A DNA stretch of 64,000 nt from Atriophallophorus winterbourni. Its lineage: Eukaryota > Platyhelminthes > Trematoda > Plagiorchiida > Microphallidae. Shown piece after piece: positions 23,107-35,029 of the stretch (its first letter is position 1; each line of letters starts with the position of its first letter). Location: positions 1-64,000 of the forward strand of contig JACCGJ010020505.1 in the NCBI GenBank assembly GCA_013407085.1. Direction: 5' to 3'. Under the pieces are notes generated by a model, which saw only the letters and a list, made by a program, of their open reading frames with translations, ran no database searches and was not told where the DNA came from. The position numbers and the translations under genes were made by a program.

Positions 23107-24779
23107 GCGGGACTCGTTTAAACCTGATGATAAAGGAGTGTCGTGTTCGTGACTGTCCCACTAACATCATTCACCCTTATTCGCCTGTGGACTTGTATCG
23201 ATTTGTGTGCGTGCACATAATGTGTGTTTTGCGGTGTTGACCCACTTTTACGTTGGACCACGAGTAGAGTATCCCGAAAAGGATGCGCGTATCCAATACA
23301 TATTCCTGTGACTATCTGGATATAACAAGTGTTGTGCCGACAGTCTTGGTCAACCACAACTGTTTTTTGTACCGCTAAATTATACTGAATTGATTCCCGC
23401 TTAAGAAGGGTGAAGAGTTTATTTCATCGTGTCGTTTCGGAGAAAAGCATACTGACAATGTGCCAACTTCATGGCACGCGGGACCGTTTGGCCTGAAGTC
23501 GCGGGGGTAGTGGGTTGAAACGAATCATTCAATGCGCAAGCGCGCCATATAATTTCCATAGACAAATGAAGATTGCCTAATCGGGGAGATATATTCACCA
23601 GTTAATGCGATGGTACGACCGGATAAAACTAGGCGGCAGTGGCTTGCAACGGGGTTTTGAAGGCTAACCATAAACCCGGGAGGACAATCGGTAGGACTTC
23701 GGTCAAGTCAATACCTCCATGTGGCATTAACGAGGCTTTGAATTGCCGTGCAACCGTTCCACCATACCATTCACAGCAGGTTGGTAGGCAGTAGTTCGGT
23801 GATGTTGGCAACCCAGGGTAGCAAGCAATTAAATGAATGCGCCATTGAAACGGGAACCTCGGTCTAATGTAACGATACTCGGGAAAACGAACTGTCACGC
23901 AACTTTCGAAGAATGGGTGCGCAACTGTTTCGCAATAGCAGTTGTGTAGCGGAATGACCTGAGACCACATGGTGAAACGGTTTATGCTGTGAGGATATAT
24001 TTATAGCCACTTGAAGGCGGTAACGGGTCAAGTAGGTCTCCGTGGATGTGAAAGAAACGCTTATCCGTTTCGACAAAAGCTCCTAATGGGCTCTTGGTGT
24101 GTCGGTGGATTTTCTTGCTATGGCAATCATCACACAGAATAGCACCCGAGTTATCGGGCAAGGGGAGAGGTCTTATGTCGATGAAAGTGAAATCCATAAG
24201 TTGCGCGATCTCGGCGTCGACAGCTTGCGCTACAGCGATTTCTTTGAGGTCGAGGGAGGATGGCAACTCTACCACGCATATTCAAAAGAGAGCATCTGCG
24301 ACAGGATTTTGGGCACCTAAGATATGTTGTGAGTCACTCGTGAATTGACTAACAAAATCCAGGTGTCTTGTCTCTCTTGGGGAGTATCCGTCAGCCGATC
24401 TGCTCAGTGAGTAAAGAAGGGGCTTATGACAAGTAAACTCGGTAAACTGCCTGCCCTCCAGAATGTGGCGAAAGTGTTTGATCCACAGGTATATTGCCAA
24501 TAGTTCTGGACCGAATGTGCTATACCGAGTCTCTGCCGTTTGAAGTCGTCTCGAGAAAAACGACATCGGGTACCATGAGCCATCAAGCTGCTGTTAAAGC
24601 ACTGCCCCCAGTGCTCCGACAGATGCGTCCGTGAAAAATGACAGAGGAAAATCTGGCCTATAGTTGTTAAGTGATGTCATATCGGCGATATGTTTTTTGT
24701 GCGACTTGAATGCCGATATTGCTTCGTCCGTTAAACATGACGTCTCAGCGTTACCACGGAGCAGATCACCTAATGACTG
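22531..24779. repeat. Direct duplication, copy 1 (about 2.25 kb)
   Basis: It matches 26041-28288 at an offset of 3510 (left) and 3509 (after one T indel near 22640). The left ~170 bp differ at about a dozen sites and the right ~190 bp at about eight. Between roughly 22704 and 24586 I saw no difference. Confidence 0.95.
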
Positions 24780-26030
24780 TGAGACGCGCGCGCATTGTCG
24801 GATAAAACGGCGGTTAAAGTATACTAGCCCAAGAAGTCGTCGAAGTTCTTTGAAGGTGGTGGGCTCTGGGAAGTTTCGAATTGTTCCTGTGTTCCAGTGG
24901 TTGTATACCAGAAGCCGAGAGTCTGTGACCTAGGAAATCTACTGCTGTCTGAAAAAACTGTACTTGGTCGCGTTGATCGAAACCATGACTGGACAAACGA
25001 TCAAATAGTGCAGCAAGGTTACTAACATGGTCTTTCTTGGAGGTACTAGCGATCATTCCATCATTTAGGTAAACGTACACGAAATCGATGTCTCGGCAAA
25101 CTTGATCCATAACCTGGTCCACCTTGCTGAAGATGGTACATCCGTGAATATTGGCCGTCAGGTGCTGAATATGCGGGATATGGTACCAATCGCGCACCTT
25201 CGACTTGTTCAGCCTACGGTAATGACCACAGAGCGCCAACCGTTTAGGATCTTTTTCGGGGCCACATGTAGAGGAGAGGACCCGTGGCTACTAGATTGCC
25301 GTATTATCCCTAATTGCAGCATTTGCTGGAACTATTTGAGCGCGATCTAAAACTTCTCTAGCGGTAATCGCCCAGGTCTTCCGTAAAATGGAGGACCACT
25401 GGTGGCGATGTGGTGTTACACTGTTGTTGTAACCGCCGGTAGGGCAGTGGATGACGATTAGAAGAAGTTCGGTTATTTCAAGAAGAACGTGGCATAACAG
25501 GGTTCTTATTCGCTAAAATGTAACACGGGAAATCCTTGCATCTCTGCTCGGCGTACCAAGAGCTTTTAGACGAGTGGTCCCATCTAGCACCTGCGAGTAG
25601 CAAGAATCAACAGAAAATTCGAACGATTGTAGGAAATCAACGCTTAGGATCGCGAATGAAACCACAGCGATTGTTAAAATCTAGCGGAATTCACGACGTA
25701 ATCACAAATAAAGGGTCAAGAGGCGTTGATATCAGGTTGTTATAAGCGATCGGTTAGCCGCCCCTAAGTGTTGGCGCAGGTGTCTACCGCAGTGCACTTA
25801 TTTCAGCACCGGTGTTTACCACAAAACATGGACCTGTGGACATATCCTCGATAAAGAAAAGACGATATATTTCTTCCGACTAACGATAGTAGTGTTCGTT
25901 AGTTGTCGGACCAAGTTTCCCTCTAGCGCTATGCGATAAGCGCAAGGTTCAATAAAACACCACGCATCATCGACGTTGTAACGATTGATCTAGAAAACGA
26001 GTGACCGAGAGTGACTGCTTCAGCGTTTAT
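23150..26030 (-). pseudogene. Gypsy element B (CsRn1-like): PR, RT, RNase H, IN
   Basis: Read on the minus strand: gag tail (about 25910-26000), protease near 25850 (VNTGAEISAL, catalytic Asp changed to Asn), linker (HHIATSGPPFYGRPGRLPLE, then FQQMLQLGIIRQSSS), RT 25239-24814 (GHYRRLNKSKVRDWY; a deletion joins KVDQ to VMDQVCRD; YLND replaces YLDD), RNase H (FFTDASVGALGAV, YSTFGPELLAIYLW), integrase 24275-23629 (GDLLDPLPPSSGYKYIL, GTVARQFKASL), and a C-terminal tail to about 23150. The protease, RT and frames are all damaged. It lies tail to tail with element A. Confidence 0.85.
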
Positions 26031-26040
26031 GGGATGAAGT

Positions 26041-26615
26041 ACATACGCCTGCCTACCACATGGCTTTAAATGGACCACCAGAGCGTGCAGTTCAAACGGT
26101 AAAACAAGGTATTCTCAAAATAGCCTGTGATTTACAGACAAAATCAATAAGTTCTTTTGGTTATCGGATAATTCCGCAGTCTACTACGGGCCTGTCACCA
26201 GCGGAGTTATTGATGGACCGTCGTTTGAGATGCAGATTTGATCTCCTTCGCCCCGACCCCTGCTCCAGTATATCAGCAAAACAACATGAGATGATGAGAC
26301 AACAAAACCAGAAGTGTCCCGAGAAGTGTGAGTGTCGGAGACCCGGTTTACGTTGGCCCTGACCCGTCGGTACCATCGTGGAAGAGGAAAACTATCATTC
26401 TGGATTATCGGCATAAACTAACTATGCGCATGAGTGATGGCGTTTGCATCACTCGACATGGAGTCCACATTAGATGGCGAGAGACTACACCAAGTCCGTT
26501 ACAAACACCAGACAATCGTGAGGCTAAAACATTAGTGGAGTCAAACACCGAACAGGAAAGTGCAAGCCCAATCCGGCGGTCTGATTGCTTGCGCATGCTA
26601 GTAGAGAGGTATTGA
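26041..26615 (+). pseudogene. Gypsy element A' : duplicated integrase C-terminus
   Basis: Second copy of 22531-23106. It lacks one T found in copy 1 (near 22640), so its frame runs on through SISSFGYRIIPQSTTGLSPA and RLRCRFDLLRP, showing that copy 1 carries the frameshift. It then shifts into MSVGDPVYVGPDPSVPSW, identical to copy 1. It begins directly at the gag end of element B. Confidence 0.88.
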
Positions 26616-26659
26616 GCGGGACTCGTTTAAACCTGATGATAAAGGAGTGTCGTGTTCGT

Positions 26660-28288
26660 GACTGTCCCACTAACATCATTCACCCTTATTCGCCTGTGGA
26701 CTTGTATCGATTTGTGTGCGTGCACATAATGTGTGTTTTGCGGTGTTGACCCACTTTTACGTTGGACCACGAGTAGAGTATCCCGAAAAGGATGCGCGTA
26801 TCCAATACATATTCCTGTGACTATCTGGATATAACAAGTGTTGTGCCGACAGTCTTGGTCAACCACAACTGTTTTTTGTACCGCTAAATTATACTGAATT
26901 GATTCCCGCTTAAGAAGGGTGAAGAGTTTATTTCATCGTGTCGTTTCGGAGAAAAGCATACTGACAATGTGCCAACTTCATGGCACGCGGGACCGTTTGG
27001 CCTGAAGTCGCGGGGGTAGTGGGTTGAAACGAATCATTCAATGCGCAAGCGCGCCATATAATTTCCATAGACAAATGAAGATTGCCTAATCGGGGAGATA
27101 TATTCACCAGTTAATGCGATGGTACGACCGGATAAAACTAGGCGGCAGTGGCTTGCAACGGGGTTTTGAAGGCTAACCATAAACCCGGGAGGACAATCGG
27201 TAGGACTTCGGTCAAGTCAATACCTCCATGTGGCATTAACGAGGCTTTGAATTGCCGTGCAACCGTTCCACCATACCATTCACAGCAGGTTGGTAGGCAG
27301 TAGTTCGGTGATGTTGGCAACCCAGGGTAGCAAGCAATTAAATGAATGCGCCATTGAAACGGGAACCTCGGTCTAATGTAACGATACTCGGGAAAACGAA
27401 CTGTCACGCAACTTTCGAAGAATGGGTGCGCAACTGTTTCGCAATAGCAGTTGTGTAGCGGAATGACCTGAGACCACATGGTGAAACGGTTTATGCTGTG
27501 AGGATATATTTATAGCCACTTGAAGGCGGTAACGGGTCAAGTAGGTCTCCGTGGATGTGAAAGAAACGCTTATCCGTTTCGACAAAAGCTCCTAATGGGC
27601 TCTTGGTGTGTCGGTGGATTTTCTTGCTATGGCAATCATCACACAGAATAGCACCCGAGTTATCGGGCAAGGGGAGAGGTCTTATGTCGATGAAAGTGAA
27701 ATCCATAAGTTGCGCGATCTCGGCGTCGACAGCTTGCGCTACAGCGATTTCTTTGAGGTCGAGGGAGGATGGCAACTCTACCACGCATATTCAAAAGAGA
27801 GCATCTGCGACAGGATTTTGGGCACCTAAGATATGTTGTGAGTCACTCGTGAATTGACTAACAAAATCCAGGTGTCTTGTCTCTCTTGGGGAGTATCCGT
27901 CAGCCGATCTGCTCAGTGAGTAAAGAAGGGGCTTATGACAAGTAAACTCGGTAAACTGCCTGCCCTCCAGAATGTGGCGAAAGTGTTTGATCCACAGGTA
28001 TATTGCCAATAGTTCTGGACCGAATGTGCTATACCGAGTCTCTGCCGTTTGAAGTCGTCTCGAGAAAAACGACATCGGGTACCATGAGCCATCAACCTGC
28101 TGTTAAAGCACTGCCCCCACTGCTTCGACAGATGCGTCTGTGAAAAATGAGAGAGGAAAATCTGGCCTATAGTTGTTAAGTGATGTGATATCGGCGATAT
28201 GTTTTTTGTGCGACTTGAATGCCGATATGGCTTCGTCCGTTAAACATAACGTCTCAGCGTTACCACGGAGCAGATCACCTAATGACTG
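26660..28288 (-). pseudogene. Gypsy element B' : duplicated IN and RNase H of the CsRn1-like element
   Basis: Second copy of the 3' half of B, with the same integrase and RNase H frames (27479-27138, 27784-27491, 28075-27791). It breaks off at 28288, inside the RT-RNase H linker. Confidence 0.88.
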
Positions 28289-28352
28289 CGACAGCTTGCG
28301 CTACAGCGATTTCTTTGAGGTCGAGGTAGGATGGCAAATCTACCACGCATAT
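28289..28352. repeat. 64 bp third copy of an internal piece of the duplicated block
   Basis: It starts CGACAGCTTGCGCTACAGCG and matches 24218-24281 (and 27727-27790) with two mismatches, but is joined out of order to the end of copy 2. It marks the junction with the downstream LINE relic. Confidence 0.9.
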
Positions 28353-28353
28353 G

Positions 28354-29330
28354 TTGGCATACGCGATTCCCGACAGTTTTCTTGAAGTTGTCTCAGGGAG
28401 AAGATCATATCAACGGCTGATCTTTGTCTGCGAAGGCCACTTTGATATTCGGAGTAATCTCTTTAAGCTAAAAATCTGTTAGACTTTAGCAAACAATATA
28501 CCTACAACATTCAGAAGTGAGTCTGCTGTGCATCACCCCTTTTCTTAAATTGCGTCATGAAATTCGTGACTCGCATATCTTGAATGTCACACTCCTCCTG
28601 CCAGCATTAAAGCAGCAAATGTTGACATGGATGTATTAATGCTGTTCTACATCATTTTGTGAGCAAAGCGGTCGATAACCCTATTAAGCTTATCAAGAGT
28701 ACGGGGAGTATCTAAATGTTCAATGGTTGGCAACCGCTCAAAATTTCCAAGTAAATGCCGTAAAATCGTACTGTCCCAAGAGTAGAGAGAGGAGAAGTGC
28801 TCTACCCATCATTCCATTTTCTAAGTTTTATCAGCAATCGGGTGACTAGATGCAGACTTAGTGAGAGCCGTTTTAAGTTTGTTTGGACCAATGGCTCTCT
28901 TGATCCCATCACACATGTCGTGAAAATTTCCAGTATTCGCAGCTTTTTGGATACTGAGGCTAATTTCAGTCTAATAGTCATTTGAACATCGTCTTGCAGT
29001 CCGTTGGACCTTATTTCTAGCTGCTTCTATAAGTCGTAAGTTTTCATCTGTTGGCATACCTTCAAACCACAAGAATGCTGACCGTTTCTCATCCAACGCA
29101 GCAGTCATCTCAGAATACTTATGCTTCGAACCAATCGTTCATTCGAGCTTTCTTTGGACTGTTAGTAGAAATTACGACTCAGTATATACAGTTTTTCAGC
29201 GATACCCAGTTTTCCACAGTGGGTTTGTCATGTTGAACTTGGTTGTGGAAGCATTTGCAAATCGCGCAGCTGGATTACGTTCGCACATGCGAGTGACGTC
29301 TATTCTCGGTTCAGAAGACAATATGAAGCG
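28354..29330 (-). pseudogene. RTE-like LINE relic, pre-RT linker and RT fingers
   Basis: The minus strand, with several frameshifts and stops, reads ALDEKRSAFLWFEGMPTDEN, ARNKVQRTARRCSND, EISLSIQKAANTG, GIKRAIGPNKLKTAL, WVEHFSSLYSWDST, LPTIEHLDTPRTLDKLNRVI, FKKRGDAQQ, LLNVVGILFAKV and EYQSGLRRQRSAVDMIFSLR. The order matches the region from the endonuclease linker to RT motif 2 in fluke RTE-type elements. It is cut at 28354 by the end of the duplicated Gypsy block. Confidence 0.82.
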
Positions 29331-29689
29331 GTGAAATCTCGTTTGAGCGAACTCCAGTTTTTCTCAATCCAGTGAATGATCAGTGTCACGGTCTGCGCTG
29401 AGATATTATATAATGAGGTGTATGCTTCTTATGTTGGTGCGCTTCAAATAAATGAGATTATGCTGATGCCAATGTTGAAGCAACGATTTATCCGGGAGAA
29501 TTTATGCTCCGGTTTATTTCGAAGGAATGCTTTGCTGGTATAAATAATGTATTGTATGCAGAGTTCTAAAAAGTGATTTTGATTTCCATTCGCTCTACAT
29601 ATACCGAAATGTCCGAGACAATTTTGCTAAGAATTGTATTATGTACCAAATCTAGCATCCAAATCACTCAATACCACTAAATAATAATG

Positions 29690-30392
29690 ATAATAATAAT
29701 AATATATATTCTTGGACATCCAAGGCATGTAATACATGATCAGTTTATCAAAATTGGAACAGCAAAAGAAAATATAACGGTGCAAATGACCGAAGTAAGC
29801 GGGATTTTTAAACATATTTATCTGTTCAATAATGGGAACGAATATACAGTGAGTAAGAAAAAAATCTTAATGTCTAATAACAATAAGGTTCCATTTGAAT
29901 TTTGTCAGAATTTACGAATTGCAAGGATAAGAAAACATGGAGAACATAAATGGAATGTAATTATGAAAACGTGGAGTGAATTGTAATAAATTGTCATTAA
30001 CAAATTAATAAAAAACTTATATATGCACCAATTTATGTTATTTTTACGGAAAGATTGGTTGAGAAGATGGAAAAGGGAACATAAATCCATTAGAATAAGG
30101 AAATCTAAAAAATTCTGGGGGATGAGAGAGGGTGTGGTTAATAGCATGGGAGTAGGTTACGCTGTGTACTCCAATACTCTTGAAGAATTGTCGACGAATT
30201 CAACCAAAATGCGTTCACCAGCCGGGTTTTTGTTATCTGCAGGAGAGTGAATCGCGAATGGAACAAATTTTGGGCGGATAGATTTCGAGCCAGTTTCAGT
30301 GATGGTTCAGTATTCGAAAACACTGGAATATAATGAAAGATATTCTCTTCAGCATCATGTTGAGAGGTCATCAAAGTAGAATAGTTCATCAT
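29690..30392 (-). repeat. Possible CR1-like 3' tail region
   Basis: An (ATA)n run precedes ATTCTTGGACATCCAAGGC, a motif that recurs at about 34033-34060 and 34345-34370 next to CR1-like 3' ends. A minus-strand frame (30392-30138) contains KTRLVNAFWLNSS, vaguely like the CR1 'R-VNAWNSLP' motif. The assignment is weak. Confidence 0.4.
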
Positions 30393-30827
30393 TTGAAAAA
30401 AATAAGAATGTACGGTAAAACATAATGATTTTCAGGTTTTTTTAAACTTTTTTAATTTTTTGGTAGATTTTATTGTTTGAAAGTTTGGATAAAAATGTGA
30501 CAGTTATAAGCCTCATATGAAATAAAAGACAGACAGACATAATGGTGTATAGAAAATGTCATGGAAGGCAATGTGACAAATAGACAAATGTGATGCAAGT
30601 CCCAACCTATGACGAGACATGCATATACCCTATGTAACCTGACACTACAGCAGCGTCATAAATAAATAATCAGAAAAATAATTTTTTTAGATGTTTCGAA
30701 ATTTTTTCAGAGAGACAATAAGGTTAAAAATGTTTAAACAAAAGGGGGTAAGATAAGCATAACGAGATACAATAAGTAAAGGTACATATAATACTACTCC
30801 CAGGTTTTGATGTATGTATGATGTATG

Positions 30828-30945
30828 TATGAAAGCACAAGCCTGATCCAGGCAAAGTGCTGCACAGTCAGAGACTGCACGTGGGCTAAGATACTGTCAG
30901 GTTGCCCAGGCCTAGACAGATATGAGTGGGGGAAAAGAAATAAAT
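30828..30945 (+). repeat. 110 bp interspersed repeat with A-rich tail
   Basis: Blocks AAGCCTGATCCAGGCAAAGT, CAGTCAGAGACTGCACGTGG, GTTGCCCAGGCCTAGACAGA and a purine-rich end (GGGGGAAAAGAAATAAATG). It matches 54925-55015 and, inverted, 9755-9860 and 39170-39250. Confidence 0.8.
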
Positions 30946-31141
30946 GTAACACACATAGACTTTAAGTAACCTGACACTTAATAATACCATGTATTTCGGA
31001 CATTGTGAACAGTTCTATACGTGTTCTGATGGACAGAATAATTACAATTGGTTCAATAACCAGGAATACCGTGACAAAATATATTGTCTATAGAAGTGTT
31101 TATTTTGATAATTTCGCATAGCGATGGAGCAGTAAGAGAAT

Positions 31142-32404
31142 CTACGAGTGTTTCAAATTGACTGTAGATGTGCACATGCGAAAATAGAGTGTAAGAGAAT
31201 TCCAAAGATGCGCATACCTAATTAAAAAGAAGTTTTGTCGAACTTTAGTGCGAGTAAGGGGAATATGTAATAGCCTCATTCGGTTACGTCGTATTGAACG
31301 ATTGCGATCTTGGAAGCAAATGGTAGATCTAAGCTTAACTTGGTGCTCTGTGATGATTCGGAAGAAAAGAAAGAGATTAAGGCGAATTCTGTGTAACCAT
31401 AGCGGGTCAATGTCTAGTAGATTGCATCTTACTTTATAAGATGAAGGATTAGAGTAGCCTAACATGATTTTGCTAATTCTACGTTGAAGGCTTTCTAAGA
31501 GAATACAGTCACGCCTAGCGATGTGAGAGTAGGCTATATTACAGTAGTCAAGAAGCGGTAATACTTTCATTTTATATAGACTTAGTCTACTTTCACGGAG
31601 GAGGAATTTTTGATTTATCAAACCAAAATTCTGTCTAGCTCTTGCTATGAAAAATCTTACTTGTTCTTTGAAATTGAGAGATGAAGAATATCTAAATCCT
31701 AAGTCTTTGATTTCGTTAGAAGGTGCGAGTGGTGTATTATTTAGAATAATACTACCGGGTGTATTGAGCAGCGTATACCCATGAATTGCGTCTCCAGAGC
31801 TGAGAATTCTAAACCCCATTGTGAGCCCCAACTTAAAAGGGTTGAAAGATCGTCGTTAAGAGAGTCTATAGCCTGTGATGTCTTTATGGCTGGAAAAGCT
31901 AAAACAAGTTTAATATCATCCGCAAAGATAAAAAGCTGCGATTTTTTTACGAAATTTTGCACATCATTAATATAAATAAGAAAAAGGAGGGGACCTGATA
32001 CGCTACCCTGAATGACTCCACTTGTTATAGGTAGTGTTTCAGAGGATATGCCATTAACGGAAACGGAGAAGGTGCGATCAGAAAGATATGAACAGAACCA
32101 ATTAAATAGGGATCCGGAAATACCAAGTGATGATAATTTTTGAAGAATTAGAGAATGAGGAACCTTATCAAATGCTTGGGTAATGTCTGAGAAAACTGTC
32201 AGCACAGCTAATCCATGATCTATGGAGGCCGTTATATGGTCCAAATATTCCAGCTGACCGGTAATGCAGGACTTGTGATTCAAAAAGCCATGTTGGAATG
32301 GAGAGAAAGCGTTTGGGCCCAAGTTAGCTATTAATGCGTTCTTGATCAACTTTTCGAATAGCCTAAAGAGAAAAGGTGTGTGATTAATTGGTCGATAATT
32401 ACTG
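31142..32404 (-). pseudogene. CR1-like LINE reverse transcriptase, 5'-truncated
   Basis: Minus-strand frames: NYRPINHTPFLFRLFEKLIK, FQHGFLNHKSC, VFSDITQAFDKVPHS, LGISGSLFNWFCSYLSDRTF, TSGVIQGSVSGPLLFLIYIN, LFIFADDIKLV, then after a frameshift near 31790 DLGFRYSSSLNFKEQV and LPLLDYCNIAYSHIARRDC. The FADD catalytic motif is intact. The two frames of 202 and 229 codons are among the best preserved LINE coding sequence in the window. The endonuclease region is absent. Confidence 0.9.
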
Positions 32405-34020
32405 ACAGTTTTGTGGCACGTTTTTGAAGTCTGTTGTTAAGCTATGATAAATAGCGTCTGAGTTTACCAAGCGTCGCAAAGTGCGTCGGTACATCAACTC
32501 TGACCAATAAAATTGCATCAGTAATGCACTTTAGATTTATAATCCACATCCGTTCGCTCCTCCCTCTGATTGGTTCTTCAGCTTTTAGTAGGATGTTACA
32601 TATGGTAAAGTTAACTCAATGCAGTCGAGGCTCATAAGAACATATCCCTTTACAAAAAGCGTGATATCTTTTTGTTAGCAAACCAGTGTCTGGTAAGTGC
32701 ATCTGTTGCACGACAGCCCCGTCATACTTCAGCCTTTTGGCTTATTGTTAAACACATCTAGTTTTATATGTATCTGATATTCCAGAAGTCGTCATGAAAT
32801 CCTTGGAGCATGGACCAAACGTTCCAGGTTCTCAGATTCGAAGCTAATGTGTGTCTGTTAGTAATTCGGTTTGCTGGTGGGGAAAATACAGTTTGCTGAA
32901 GTCTTAATCGCGATGCCCGCAATGAGCAAAGCATACCATGTCAAGGAAGCACCTTATTGACTGGGTCTGCCAGTTTGAGTCAGAGAGTAGCCGCCTAATT
33001 ATATCTCAAAAGCTTTTCAACTGTAGAAAGCAGTTCCAAGTGCTGAGCATTACTCCAGTGGAGCCATAGCATTTTAGCGTAATCTGCTAATTACCGTGAT
33101 ATTATCCATATAAGAGGAACTGAGTGTTTTCTCCATCGCTGCGCTGAGATATACCCCAGGGAAGGAACAATTCCATCCTGGCTAAATATGCTAAACTGTA
33201 GAATCTTCTTCCAAAATATATAAGACTCATCTCTTCTTTAAATGAATTCAAATCACATCTGGCTTCATTCCATAACATAGAAAAAATTCGAAATCTTCCC
33301 TAACTTAGATGTTCTACTTGAAGATTAGTATAATAATGGCATTCCTGGGTACTGTTATTAAATATATTTTCATAACGTTCGAAAAAACATTCTCTTTCTT
33401 TTGAGTATTTCACTTCACAGCATAATTTCTCAATCCGCACCCAATTGAAACTGGCCCTGCAGGAGACCTTAACCTAGTAGAATAAATTCCCTTCAACTAA
33501 CGGACAGGAAAACAGTTCATAATCTTGATAGATAAATCGATTTCGAAGAATCAAAATAAAAACATTTGAAAAATCTACAACAGAGAATCTCAGTTATTGG
33601 ATTCCTTTCTCTGCATATTGCTTTGTTTTTTCAAACTAGTACACGATCTGATGATTTTGCTCCAAAACGATACATATTTATAAATATTATAATCAAAGCA
33701 CGCGCATCATACCGATCATCTGACAGAAATTTTCGTTTGCAAAACGCGTGAACAATTTGAAGCATAGGAATAACCCAGAAGCATATTTTCATGCATGATA
33801 TTCCGATAACTATACCAGTTTTTACAAAAATTCATCATCATTTACATGAAATAATACACCATGGCATTCATCGGAATTATCACATACATAAAGAAAAAAA
33901 ACATAAAATTGTAATAAATAAAGAATTATCAATATTGACTCGAATATGTACATTAAAAACCCGCCTAACCGAAAACAATTTTTGGACTTGCCTCTCTGCA
34001 AAATAAATAAACAAACAAAA
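32405..34020. other. Intergenic sequence without recognised features
   Basis: AT-rich sequence upstream of the CR1 relic. No splice-supported exon, retroelement motif or clear repeat was identified here; open frames are short and unlike known families. Confidence 0.5.
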
Positions 34021-34439
34021 GAAAAAATGTTTTATTCTTGGAATTTCAAGGCATGCTAAGCAATATCAATAGCATGTGACAGTGTACAAATTATAATCAG
34101 CATTAGCAACACAGAGCGATAGTGGTCCAAGTTGAATCGAGTGACCCGAATATTTCGTATTTCTACTTAAACACTAATACAAACAGACTTGTTTCTCACA
34201 TAGAACATAAATGTGTACCTAGTAATGGAAGATGGAAGATCACTCATTACCCAAATGTTTGAGTGGTAATGCATGGTGCATGTCCAATCTATAGAGAAAA
34301 CGCTGTGCCTCAGTAAATTTCGAAAATAAATAAATGAATAATATATTATTGGATATCTAAGGTATGCGTAGTATCATAAGTAGGAAAGATTTTTGTGTAA
34401 ACAAAAACGATTACACTGTTTTGTTGTTTTTCTTTGGGA

Positions 34440-34690
34440 AAAACAAGGTAATATTCACTACGAAGAATGCTTCGCAAAAAGCACCTTTCGCGGCTTGTGA
34501 AGCTCATGTTTGAGCGCGTCTACTAATGCTGCAAATCTTAGGTTTACGGGGAGTAAGTTTTACGCGTTAACTACACGGATTTGTGAAAAATGCATTTTGA
34601 ATTTCGGGATAGTATGCTTCTTACTTATTTTGAGATTTTATCGTGCGCTAACTAAACAAGAGAATCGAAAGAATTCACCGAATTTGAGAA
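34440..34690 (-). pseudogene. CR1-like LINE 3' end fragment
   Basis: The minus strand reads IRVVNA, a stop in place of Trp, then LLPVNLRFAALVDALKHELH and KVLFAKHSS, parallel to the C-terminus of the 35030 copy. Only the last ~80 codons survive, followed by a 3'UTR-like tail to about 34340. Confidence 0.75.
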
Positions 34691-34704
34691 AGCTAAATCC
34701 ATTA

Positions 34705-34830
34705 ACAGTATCAGTATCAGTATCACAGGGCGAGAGTCGACTAAGTCGAAACGAGTGACCAGTTTCTTTCGGAGGTGTGCTTGAAAACACCCGCAACTAC
34801 CAGGATTGATTCGTAAGTAACACAGTCGTG
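34705..34830 (+). repeat. 125 bp interspersed repeat with AGTATC run, copy 2
   Basis: It carries the same AGTATC run and the CTTTCGGAGGTGTGCTTGA and AGGATTGATTCGTAAGTAAC blocks as 17712-17835. It sits between two CR1-like fragments, so it may belong to that element's 5' region or be a SINE. Confidence 0.75.
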
Positions 34831-35029
34831 TGTAACTGTGAATGGAAGATGGGAGAGGTCTCATCACCGAAAGGTAAGAGAGTTGTGCATATTGCATGTC
34901 CAATGAAATGAAAAGACGATGGACAGCAGTTTATTTCCACAAATACGAAAAAATGAAAAAAAACTCTTTTTTGTGTTTCAAAATGTTTTTCTAATATTTT
35001 TGTGTTTTTTGATCATAAATATGGGGGAT

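Larger units (their letters stand above)
26041..28288. repeat. Direct duplication, copy 2
   Basis: Partner of 22531-24779. The start abuts the gag remnant of element B, so the 3.5 kb unit (22531-26040) looks tandemly duplicated with its second copy truncated. Confidence 0.95.
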
